Shown here piece by piece: positions 1 through 6,376 of a DNA stretch of 34,142 bases. Made by a program: the position numbers and the translations under genes. Location: NCBI GenBank assembly GCA_022705425.1, contig JAKJEM010000013.1:1-34142 (forward strand). The letters are read 5' to 3'. Each line of letters opens with the position of its first letter. The first letter of the stretch is position 1. The notes beneath the pieces are model-generated. The model had not been told where the DNA came from, searched no databases, and saw nothing but the letters and a program-made list of their open reading frames with translations. The DNA comes from Planctomycetota bacterium. Lineage in GTDB: Bacteria > Planctomycetota > Brocadiia > CAIUPP01.

Positions 1-65
1 CGTGGCGGACGTGCGCGAGGAAGTCAGCCCAAGCCGCAGAGACGAGTTGATGCTCTTAGCCGGCC
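1..65. other. Left flank of the insertion sequence, possibly an interrupted gene
   Basis: Two plus-strand frames are open through this flank. If the insertion sequence and one copy of its target duplication are removed, both continue into the right flank: one stops at 1485-1487, the other at 1619-1621. The second would begin with the residues VADVREE. The element may therefore have interrupted a gene, but too little is visible to name it. Bases 1-21 are identical to 6472-6492, inside the Gfo/Idh gene and in the same reading frame, but the similarity ends there. Confidence 0.3.
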
Positions 66-126
66 TGTCAAGCCAATAGATAATCTTACCGTAGGGTGAA
101 TCGTCGAGCCATTTGGTTTCTTACCG
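66..126. repeat. Left end of the IS: two tandem terminal repeats
   Basis: Copy L1 occupies 66-91 and copy L2 101-126. Both contain GCCA near the outer side and end in CTTACCG. They are inverted relative to the two copies at the right end. The L1-to-L2 offset is 35 bases, the same as at the right end, which suggests that the transposase binds two sites per end. L2 lies just beyond the transposase stop codon. Confidence 0.75.
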
Positions 127-137
127 TGAGACAAGGG

Positions 138-1379
138 TTATCTCCGAGAGAAGGACGTTGGAGGGACGGCCCCCTGGGGGGAGAGGGGGCCGTCGCGGCG
201 CCCAAGTGCGGCGTGTGGGAAAGGAGGACGTGCGTCGGCGCGGAGGGTCTGGATGTGGAGGAGTTGTCGGTCAATGGACTCGGAGAGGACGAAGGGATCG
301 GTGCGGTCTCGTGCGGCGATGAGGAGGCGGACTTCACCGGGGAGTCGGGTCGGGTCATAGGCGGTGCGGAGGCGATCCAAGGGCGTCTGGGGCGCGTCGT
401 AGCGACGGCGCAGGCGGGAGCCGACGCGGGCGCGTTGGAGGAGTTTGACGCTGGGCTGGAAGAGGTTCATCATGGCGGCGAGATCGCGGGCATAGAGGCG
501 GTTGATGGCTTCGACAGCGCGGGGGGAGTCGTAGCGGTCCCAGCCGAGGAGCTTTCGCACGTGGGTCCAGTTCTTCTGCTCGACGTGAGCGTTGTCGTCC
601 TTCTGGTAGGGTCGGCTGCGGGTGAGGGCGATCTGGCGGTCGCGGCAGTAGCGCAGGAGATGGGCGTTGATGAACTCGGAGCCATTGTCGGAGTCGATGG
701 CGTGGAGAGGAAAGGGCAGGGCGAGGCGGATGGACTCGAGGGCGTCGATGACGGCCTTCTGGCCGCGTCCGAGGAGGGCGCGGGACTCGCACCAGCCGGT
801 GTGGATGTCGGTGAGGTTGAGCGTGTAGACGAACTCGCCGCTGGCGGCGGGGCCGGAGTGGGAGACGAGGTCGACTTCGGCGTATCCGGGCTCCGTCACG
901 CGCCAGGGGCCGGCGTGGATGGGGATTTGGTGCTTCAGGAGCGTGCCGGGCTTGGTCTTGCCGTAGAGGCGGCGTTTCAAGCGTCGCTTCCGCAGGGCCA
1001 GGCGACGGTCGAGTTGGCGGGGGCTGATGGCCAGAATCTGGCGCTGGGTCTCCGGACGGATCGGCCCGACCCGACCCCGCGCCCACGGCAGCCACAGTGG
1101 CAGCAAGGCCTTGAGCCGCCGCGACCACGGATAGCCCGCCGCCGCCCAGACGGCTTCGATCACCTTCAACGCCGAATGCGAATAGCTCACCCCGCGCCGG
1201 CGTCTCCGCTCACCCGGCCTTGTTTCCACCGGTGCGTTCAACAGCGCGATCGCGTACTTGCGGTGATATCCGCTCATTCCACAGAACTCGTTCAACACCC
1301 TCGTCCGCTCCTCCCGATCCGCCTTGCCATACCGGCGACGGTACTTCTCCAGCACGTCTCGCAGCCGTTCTCCCGCCAT
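138..1379 (-). CDS. IS transposase with integrase (rve) core
   Basis: This 413-residue DDE transposase cuts and joins the ends of the surrounding insertion sequence. The N-terminal part (about 1-120) is basic and helix-rich, as expected for end binding. The integrase core follows, with acidic residues in AEVDLVSHSG (D170), DSDNGSEF (D231) and NAHVEQKNW (E267). Exactly 35 residues separate D231 and E267, the classic DD-35-E spacing of integrase-type transposases. The frame is open up to 1589, but ATG at 1379 is preferred because GGAAGGGGAG precedes it at suitable distance and longer starts would run through the terminal repeats. No frameshift is seen. IS481 or an unclassified rve family are the likeliest assignments. 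Confidence 0.85.
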   Translation of the reverse strand: MAGERLRDVLEKYRRRYGKADREERTRVLNEFCGMSGYHRKYAIALLNAPVETRPGERRRRRGVSYSHSALKVIEAVWAAAGYPWSRRLKALLPLWLPWARGRVGPIRPETQRQILAISPRQLDRRLALRKRRLKRRLYGKTKPGTLLKHQIPIHAGPWRVTEPGYAEVDLVSHSGPAASGEFVYTLNLTDIHTGWCESRALLGRGQKAVIDALESIRLALPFPLHAIDSDNGSEFINAHLLRYCRDRQIALTRSRPYQKDDNAHVEQKNWTHVRKLLGWDRYDSPRAVEAINRLYARDLAAMMNLFQPSVKLLQRARVGSRLRRRYDAPQTPLDRLRTAYDPTRLPGEVRLLIAARDRTDPFVLSESIDRQLLHIQTLRADARPPFPHAALGRRDGPLSPQGAVPPTSFSRR

Positions 1380-1395
1380 CGCATCTCCCCTTCCT

Positions 1396-1455
1396 CGGTA
1401 AGATCGCAAATGGCGCGATGATACCTTCTTCGGTAAGATCTTAGATGGCGCGATA
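1396..1455. repeat. Right end of the IS: two tandem terminal repeats
   Basis: Copy R2 occupies 1396-1420 and copy R1 1431-1455. Both start CGGTAAGATC and contain ATGGCGCGAT. R2 begins only 17 bases upstream of the transposase start codon, and a TATCAT box on the minus strand (1418-1423) overlaps it. Transposase bound to its own end could therefore limit its own transcription; that is an inference from the overlap. Confidence 0.75.
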
Positions 1456-1462
1456 CGGCCGG

Positions 1463-1491
1463 TTGATTTTCCGCCACAGGGAAGGTAAACT
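1463..1491 (+). promoter_or_regulatory. Possible sigma-70 promoter next to the IS
   Basis: TTGATT at 1463-1468 and TAAACT at 1486-1491 are separated by 17 bases, matching the consensus at four of six positions each. It lies three bases beyond the target duplication and points toward the small reading frame at 1588. The match is weak and could be chance. Confidence 0.25.
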
Positions 1492-1587
1492 ACTTGCGCT
1501 GGGCATGGGCTACGGCGTACAGCATGTGTCCACGAAGGGGTCGACAAGAAGCAGAGCGATGGACGGAAAGAGGAAGGGAGCCCAATC

Positions 1588-1686
1588 ATGGCGAAGGCGC
1601 ATTACCGGAAAGGCGGGTTAGTCCGCATCAGGGCAGGGAAGGTGGTGCATCGACGTGGTGGATGGGTTCGCAGGCGACGAAAATAG
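1588..1686 (+). CDS. Possible 32-residue basic peptide
   Basis: This short frame begins MAKAHYRKGG and is extremely rich in Arg, Lys and Gly, ending in a run of Arg/Lys. AGGAAGGGAG ends seven bases before the ATG, a good ribosome binding site. A perfect 6-base stem with a GCTT loop (1690-1705) follows the stop codon, and a weak promoter-like pair lies upstream at 1463-1491. The composition suggests nucleic acid or ribosome binding, but no family is recognised. It may equally be a chance frame in a decayed intergenic stretch. Confidence 0.35.
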   Translation: MAKAHYRKGGLVRIRAGKVVHRRGGWVRRRRK

Positions 1687-1689
1687 CTA

Positions 1690-1705
1690 TCCGTCGCTTG
1701 ACGGA
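1690..1705 (+). terminator. Hairpin after the small reading frame
   Basis: TCCGTC-GCTT-GACGGA forms a perfect 6-base stem with a 4-base loop, starting four bases after the stop at 1684-1686. No T-run follows, so function as an intrinsic terminator is uncertain. Confidence 0.3.
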
Positions 1706-1937
1706 CTTGGACCGTCTCACCCGGCCCGTTGGTAAGCGGTAGGCGCGGCTTCCTGAGGACGAGGGCTCTTGAGGCACAGCGCATATGGTTCCTGTGTTTT
1801 CTGGAGCCGCCGGTCACGCGCGGCCACACCGGGAGCGCGGACGGAGTTTGCAGACCCTCCGAGCGCGAAGACATCAGAAGATCTGAAGCCTTGGATTGGC
1901 GCGGGGGTTTTGTCCTGTTCCCTGCAGTAAGACACCA
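1706..1937. other. Non-coding stretch upstream of the TerY-P block
   Basis: No convincing gene was found here on either strand; the short open frames lack ribosome binding sites and protein-like composition. The short dyad TCAGAAGATCTGA is the only other symmetry noticed. With the preceding segment, the whole 1456-1972 interval holds only the doubtful 32-residue frame, its hairpin and the operator-like dyad at 1938-1955. Confidence 0.4.
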
Positions 1938-1955
1938 CACAATAGGGTTATTGTG
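1938..1955. promoter_or_regulatory. Operator-like perfect dyad upstream of the TerY-P block
   Basis: CACAATAGGGTTATTGTG is a perfect 7-base inverted repeat around GGGT. It ends 17 bases before the ATG of the vWA gene, just ahead of the ribosome binding site. It could be an operator for a repressor or a small stem in the leader that affects translation. No regulator gene is visible nearby, so the protein that might bind is unknown. Confidence 0.5.
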
Positions 1956-1972
1956 AAAGAAAGGTGTACCAG

Positions 1973-2662
1973 ATGGCCGGAGAAGAACCTACTGTCGCGC
2001 AACTCCCATTTGGATCCGACGATTTCGCATTGAACCCCGAACCACGGTGCCCATGCCTTCTCTTGCTTGATGTTTCCGGGTCAATGTCTGGTGAGCCTAT
2101 TCGCGAACTGAATGCCGGCCTTGTGCAATTCACCGATGAACTCGCGGCCGACCCGCTTGCGACAAGGCGGGTCGAGATAGCGGTGATCACCTTCGGAGCA
2201 GCCGTTGATGTGGTCACCCCGTTCCAGAGCCCCGCCGGTTTTAAGCCGACCGCGCTGCAAGCTGGCGGTGCAACGCCGATGGGCGGGGCCATATTGAAAG
2301 GCCTCGACCTGATCCAAGAGCGGAAGCTGGTTTACAAGGCCAATGGCGTCGCGTATTACCGACCCTGGGTCTTCCTCATCACGGATGGCGGACCGACTGA
2401 TGACTGGACAGAAGCTGCTCGACGTGTTCACGAAGGCGAGGACAAGAAGTCCTTTGCCCTTTTTGCCGCGGGCGTGGAAGGCGCGAACATGGAGGTGCTC
2501 CGGAAGATTGCCGTTCGGGAACCCCTCAAACTTCAGGGCCTGCGGTTTCGGTCGCTGTTCCAGTGGTTGTCCAGTTCTATGAAATCCGTGTCCAGTTCGG
2601 CGCCTGGCGAGGACGTGCCGTTGGCGAATCCGACAGCGCCCGGCGGTTGGGCGAAAGTTTGA
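1973..2662 (+). CDS. TerY-like vWA domain protein
   Basis: This is a 229-residue, essentially single-domain von Willebrand A protein of the TerY type. The metal-binding MIDAS motif is intact: DVSGSMSG (D33, S35, S37), a threonine in GGATPMGG and an aspartate in [11 protein letters not shown]. No signal peptide or membrane helix is seen, so it is probably cytoplasmic. Such proteins are thought to assemble partners through metal-dependent binding. It is the first gene of a row with a PP2C phosphatase (28 bases later) and a kinase, the TerY-P triad arrangement. ATG at 1973 is chosen over GTG at 1964 because AAAGAAAGG lies eight bases upstream of the ATG. No TerC, TerD or other Ter gene lies in the window. 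Confidence 0.85.
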   Translation: MAGEEPTVAQLPFGSDDFALNPEPRCPCLLLLDVSGSMSGEPIRELNAGLVQFTDELAADPLATRRVEIAVITFGAAVDVVTPFQSPAGFKPTALQAGGATPMGGAILKGLDLIQERKLVYKANGVAYYRPWVFLITDGGPTDDWTEAARRVHEGEDKKSFALFAAGVEGANMEVLRKIAVREPLKLQGLRFRSLFQWLSSSMKSVSSSAPGEDVPLANPTAPGGWAKV

Positions 2663-2690
2663 CGGCACCTAAGCGCGCGAGCCACGTGAA

Positions 2691-3494
2691 ATGACTGGTT
2701 GGCGATACATCGCGGCATCAGTCGCTGGGTCCTCGCACATCGACCGGGGCGTTCCATGCCAAGACGCAAACGTGGTGGATGCAATTCCGGTGGCCGGAGA
2801 GGATGTTCTGATTGCGGCAGTGTCTGATGGTGCCGGAAGCGCGGCGCGCTCTGCCGAAGGCGCACAGCTTGTGTGCGAAGCGTTTCGTCGGATTATGACG
2901 ACATCCCTCTATTCGGGCAACCTTCTGCCTATGACGGAAGACCGACTGCGCAACGTCTTCCAGCAGGTTACCGCTAGCCTCCGAGCACATGCTGACGCTC
3001 AGGGCATATCGGTTGCGGACTTCGCCTGCACATTACTCGGTGCGATCGTGTGGCGCGAGCAAATTGGATGCGTGCAGGTTGGCGATGGGGCGATTGTGGC
3101 CGGGTTGCGAGGCAAGTATGAACCTGTCTTTTGGCCGCAGGCGGGCGAGTATCTGAACACCACGAACTTCCTGACTGATCCGTCGGCTCTGAAACGAGTG
3201 GAAGTGGCGGTGCGGCAGGAGGCTATCGAGGACTTGGCCCTGTTTTCGGATGGCCTTGAGTTGTTGGCGCTTCACTACGGTACGCGAACAGCCCATGCGC
3301 CGTTCTTCCAGCCGATGTTCTCTCGGTTGCGGCAGGAGACAGCCGCCGGCTTTAGCACCGTCGTCAGCGGGCTTCTGAGTGATTACCTGCGGTCTGCACT
3401 GATCTCCGACCGTACGGACGACGACAAGACGCTTGTACTTGTTGCGCGGGAGGTATTGCCGGCCCATGATCCGCCGGAGGTCGTGCCAGCATGA
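2691..3494 (+). CDS. PP2C-family protein phosphatase of the TerY-P triad
   Basis: This 267-residue protein has the landmarks of metal-dependent PPM/PP2C Ser/Thr phosphatases: RGVPCQDA near residue 20, AVSDGAGS (D46) and VGDGAIVAG in the middle, then LFSDGLE and a late acidic TDDDKTLVLV segment that completes the metal site. It lacks a membrane segment and is probably cytoplasmic. It sits between the vWA gene and the kinase gene, whose start follows 18 bases after its stop, so the three are almost certainly co-transcribed. By analogy with known TerY-P triads it should reverse phosphorylation by the kinase. The ribosome binding site before ATG 2691 is weak, which may mean translation is coupled to the upstream gene. 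Confidence 0.85.
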   Translation: MTGWRYIAASVAGSSHIDRGVPCQDANVVDAIPVAGEDVLIAAVSDGAGSAARSAEGAQLVCEAFRRIMTTSLYSGNLLPMTEDRLRNVFQQVTASLRAHADAQGISVADFACTLLGAIVWREQIGCVQVGDGAIVAGLRGKYEPVFWPQAGEYLNTTNFLTDPSALKRVEVAVRQEAIEDLALFSDGLELLALHYGTRTAHAPFFQPMFSRLRQETAAGFSTVVSGLLSDYLRSALISDRTDDDKTLVLVAREVLPAHDPPEVVPA

Positions 3495-3512
3495 AGCGCT
3501 GCGGAGGCGAGG

Positions 3513-5918
3513 GTGCTTCGCGTATTGCATGATGATCGCGGGAATGCTATCCACCTGGGGCCAGAGCTGGGCAAGGGCGGCGAGGGGGCGGTCTACGAGG
3601 TACAGGCGCGCAATGACATGGTCGCGAAGCTCTACCATGTCCCCGCGCCCCCCGATAAGGCGCAGAAGATTCTTTCGATGGTCCGGGTTGCTGGGAGAGA
3701 TCTGCTTGGCACATGCTGTTGGCCAACGACGCCGTTGTTTAGCGAGACTCGATCCCTTGTTGGTTTCCTCATGCCAAGCGCCAAGGGCTACAAGCCCATT
3801 CATCGCACCTATTCGCCCGCGCAACGTCGTCTAGAGCTGGCGTTCTTCCGAAACGCCGACTGGGCTTGGTTGGTACGCACTGCACGAAACCTTGCCGTCG
3901 CCTTTCACACTATCCATTCTCACGGGCATATCGTGGGTGATGTCAACCAAGGCAACGCCATGGTCTCTGCCCATGCCGTTGTCCGCCTGATTGACTGCGA
4001 TTCCTTCCAAATACGACACAACGGCACCCTTCATTATTGCGAAGTGGGAGTGCCGCACTTCACCCCGCCGGAGCTTCAGGGCAAGACGTTCCGAGGGATC
4101 GAAAGAACCGCAAACCATGACAGCTTCGGGCTGGCACTTCTTTGCTTTCATCTCCTCTTTGGCGGCCGACACCCGTTCGCCGGGCGCTACCAAGGCAAGG
4201 GCGACATAACCATCGAAACCGCCATCTCACAGCATCTGTTCGCGTTTAGCCAGAGGCCCCCTAGACACGAACTGCTACCGCCCCCAAGCAGTCTGCAGAT
4301 GCAGCACCTGCCCAACTATGTCGCTGAGTTGTTCGAGCGCGCCTTTGCTGCCCGATGCGGCCCTCGACCGACACCCGCTGAATGGATTCGGGCGTTGGAT
4401 GCGCTCAGTTCCGAACTCCGGGACTGCCCTGCTGTGCGTGGACACAAGTACGCCGCATCTGCAGGCAGATGTCCTTGGTGTGACATACTGCACGATGGGG
4501 GGCCCGAGCTCTTCATTTCTGTTCAACTCATGGGCTGTTCCCGCGTGGCGTTCGATGCAGATGCCGTTTGGAATGCCATCCTTTCCATGTCGGCCCCACA
4601 GTGTACGGAATTGGCGCTCTCGCCCCCGCCGACGGACCCCTTCTTGTCGGCTATGGTACCCGCCCTTCCTGAGCGACCAGACCTGTCCGGGTTGTTTGCC
4701 AGTACACCCGGCACTGCGGATGCGCCTTCAATCGAGGTGCGGAGGGCCCTGATGGCCGAATCCGTTGGACTCCTAGGAGCGGGGGGCATGCTTTTCCTCG
4801 CCATCCTGAGCCTCCTGTGGCAGTTGCCCTGGATGGCATTTCTTGCATTTGCGGGTACACTTTCTTTGTTGGCTATGGGCGTCATCGCCACGGTCGAGTG
4901 TGGCCGCGAACGCCGCAAGAGACGAGGCCCATTGGCTGATGCCGAAGGACTGGCAGCCCACTGGCGATCGACCATGCGCACGGACTCTTCATCTCTGCTT
5001 CAGAAGTACGCTCTTCTCTCAAGAAGGCACGGGCATCTTGTAAAGGCTGCAAAGATGCTGCACTTAGCGATCGCCGAAAAGACCGAGTGGCTTATCGCAG
5101 CGCAGGGGAAGATTGGCTCACGTTTCTCCGAAGAGATGTTGCAGCACAGCGAGCGGTTTTGTGCGCTTCGGTCTGATGCGAATAAGGTTTGGGAGGCGTA
5201 TCGGACTTTGCAGCAACGCGAGCGCGAAGAGCTTGATCGTCTCGACAGAAACGTTGAGCAGACGCAGCGTCAGCAGTTTCTGCGCCGCTTCATGATCGAA
5301 GATGCGCTGATCCCCGGTTTCGGGCGTGGACTGAAGGCGCAACTTGCCTCCTTCGGCATCGAAACAGCGGCAGACCTGACGCACTATCAACTCCGCAAAC
5401 TTGGGGAGTGTCGCGGTTTTGGGGAAAAACGCATTAGTTCGTTGCAGGAATGGCGTGAAAGCGTGATCTTGCAGTTTCAGTTCGATCCCGCTCGCCAGTC
5501 GGATCCGGTGGCCAGTGCTCAGATACAGGCGCGCTACGGCGTCAGGCGTCATGAGATCACCACCCAACTCACTCGCATCAGGAAGGAACTTGAGGACTTG
5601 AGTCGCGCCGCGCGAGACACGGAGGCGGAGGCGCGAGCATTGCTAGTGGGTATCCAAGAGAAAACCCCTGAGAGTATTGTGGCCAGACACCGCGATGCGA
5701 TTGCTCAGTTTCGGGACATGCAGCACGGTTTTTCCGTTGAACTCGATGCTTGGCGCGCCACGCTGGCAGATCATCTGAGACTGGCCACACAGTACCGTGA
5801 CTTCAGGCAGCGCTATGATCACTTGGCTGCTAGCTGCGCCGCCGTGAAGCCTTTGGTTGTCCAGAAGATCTGTGCCTTGACATTGCCTCGCGGAACCAGA
5901 TGTCGGGGCCGCACGTAG
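3513..5918 (+). CDS. Membrane-anchored Ser/Thr kinase with helix-hairpin-helix region (COG4248/YegI-like)
   Basis: The 801-residue protein starts with a kinase domain: glycine loop GKGGEGAVYEV (20-30), K39 in the VAK position, catalytic segment GDVNQGN (D143, N148), DCD in place of DFG (161-163) and PPE (185-187). A Cys-His-Cys-Cys knuckle follows (C305, H311, C320, C323). Two hydrophobic helices (about 419-437 and 441-460) make a membrane hairpin. The rest is coiled coil interrupted by a helix-hairpin-helix segment (about 597-645, with IPGFGRG and CRGFGEKR) that may bind DNA. The order matches kinases of TerY-P triads. GTG at 3513 is used as start because GGAGG lies seven bases upstream. Catalytic residues look intact, so it is probably an active kinase. 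Confidence 0.85.
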   Translation: MLRVLHDDRGNAIHLGPELGKGGEGAVYEVQARNDMVAKLYHVPAPPDKAQKILSMVRVAGRDLLGTCCWPTTPLFSETRSLVGFLMPSAKGYKPIHRTYSPAQRRLELAFFRNADWAWLVRTARNLAVAFHTIHSHGHIVGDVNQGNAMVSAHAVVRLIDCDSFQIRHNGTLHYCEVGVPHFTPPELQGKTFRGIERTANHDSFGLALLCFHLLFGGRHPFAGRYQGKGDITIETAISQHLFAFSQRPPRHELLPPPSSLQMQHLPNYVAELFERAFAARCGPRPTPAEWIRALDALSSELRDCPAVRGHKYAASAGRCPWCDILHDGGPELFISVQLMGCSRVAFDADAVWNAILSMSAPQCTELALSPPPTDPFLSAMVPALPERPDLSGLFASTPGTADAPSIEVRRALMAESVGLLGAGGMLFLAILSLLWQLPWMAFLAFAGTLSLLAMGVIATVECGRERRKRRGPLADAEGLAAHWRSTMRTDSSSLLQKYALLSRRHGHLVKAAKMLHLAIAEKTEWLIAAQGKIGSRFSEEMLQHSERFCALRSDANKVWEAYRTLQQREREELDRLDRNVEQTQRQQFLRRFMIEDALIPGFGRGLKAQLASFGIETAADLTHYQLRKLGECRGFGEKRISSLQEWRESVILQFQFDPARQSDPVASAQIQARYGVRRHEITTQLTRIRKELEDLSRAARDTEAEARALLVGIQEKTPESIVARHRDAIAQFRDMQHGFSVELDAWRATLADHLRLATQYRDFRQRYDHLAASCAAVKPLVVQKICALTLPRGTRCRGRT

Positions 5919-5936
5919 GCAGAGGAGGAGACACCT

Positions 5937-6209
5937 ATGGGTTGGCTATATCGGAAATCAATTAACTTGGGGCCTCTTCGCATCAACCTGAGCAAGTCTG
6001 GTATCGGCTACTCGCTTGGAGGAAAGGGCGTGCGGACAGGGGTAAGTGCCAAAGGGCGCCCCTACAAGACCATCAGCATTCCCGGCACTGGATTACGCTA
6101 CACGTCCACCGGCAAAGGCACAGGGTGCCTTGCCGTCTTTCTGCTCACAGGTGCGCTGCTCGCCACTTCATCCCTCTTCTGGTTCGCACGCCATCTCCAC
6201 GCACAATGA
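5937..6209 (+). CDS. DUF4236 membrane protein, last gene of the TerY-P block
   Basis: This 90-residue protein matches the DUF4236 pattern: an N-terminal FRKS-like YRKSINLGP, then RINLSKSGIGYSLGGKG and KTISIPGTGLRYT, a small Gly/Ser-rich beta domain of unknown role. A C-terminal hydrophobic helix (about 65-83) probably places it in the membrane, as is also predicted for the neighbouring kinase. It begins 18 bases after the kinase stop, with a very strong AGAGGAGGAG ribosome binding site six bases before the ATG. It shares the lower GC content of the three genes ahead of it. Its membership in the system is inferred from spacing and composition. Confidence 0.75.
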   Translation: MGWLYRKSINLGPLRINLSKSGIGYSLGGKGVRTGVSAKGRPYKTISIPGTGLRYTSTGKGTGCLAVFLLTGALLATSSLFWFARHLHAQ

Positions 6210-6320
6210 GTTGCCCGGAAAGGCCTCCTCTGCCTTCAGGACGAAGTGGCGTCCGTGGTGACATTCAAGGGTGTCTTGTTTCACGGTCTTGACCCAGTCA
6301 TCAACGAGGTTGCGTCCGCC

Positions 6321-6341
6321 AGCCGGGACCGAACCCCGGCT
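6321..6341 (+). terminator. Hairpin at the end of the TerY-P block
   Basis: AGCCGGG and CCCGGCT form a perfect 7-base stem around a 7-base loop, 111 bases after the DUF4236 stop and 36 bases before the next gene. No T-run follows, so it may be a weak or factor-assisted terminator. It marks the right edge of the less GC-rich block. Confidence 0.35.
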
Positions 6342-6376
6342 ACTGAGGACAGCCTCGGGCACTGGAAGGGATCCCC

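Larger units (their letters stand above)
66..1455 (-). mobile_element. Complete insertion sequence with DDE transposase (IS481/IS3-like)
   Basis: The element is 1390 bases long and carries a single transposase gene on the minus strand. Its ends read TGTCAAGCCA on the left and, inverted, TATCGCGCCA on the right. Each end carries two related copies of a roughly 25-base repeat ending in TCTTACCG, and the two copies are 35 bases apart at both ends. The pentamer CGGCC lies at 61-65 and again at 1456-1460, fitting a 5-base target-site duplication. Intact open reading frame, paired ends and duplication together suggest a recent, possibly still active insertion. The family name is inferred from the transposase layout, not from a database match. 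Confidence 0.85.

Noticed and set aside
96..1421. Long open frame on the plus strand opposite the transposase
   Set aside because: It mirrors the transposase in GC-rich DNA; its Gly/Glu/Val-rich translation has no domain character and no ribosome binding site, while the minus strand has a full DDE motif.
1602..1956. Several overlapping 70-110-residue frames upstream of the TerY-P block
   Set aside because: They overlap on both strands without ribosome binding sites and with Arg/Pro-rich, non-protein-like sequence.
6319..6343. tRNA T-arm remnant that could be an attachment site
   Set aside because: The reverse complement contains GGGGTTCGGTCCC, similar to a T-arm, but the pairing does not give the correct 5-base stem and 7-base loop and no acceptor, anticodon or D-arm is near.
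6168..6362. 64-residue minus-strand frame after the DUF4236 gene
   Set aside because: It overlaps the DUF4236 end, lacks a ribosome binding site and has no recognisable family.
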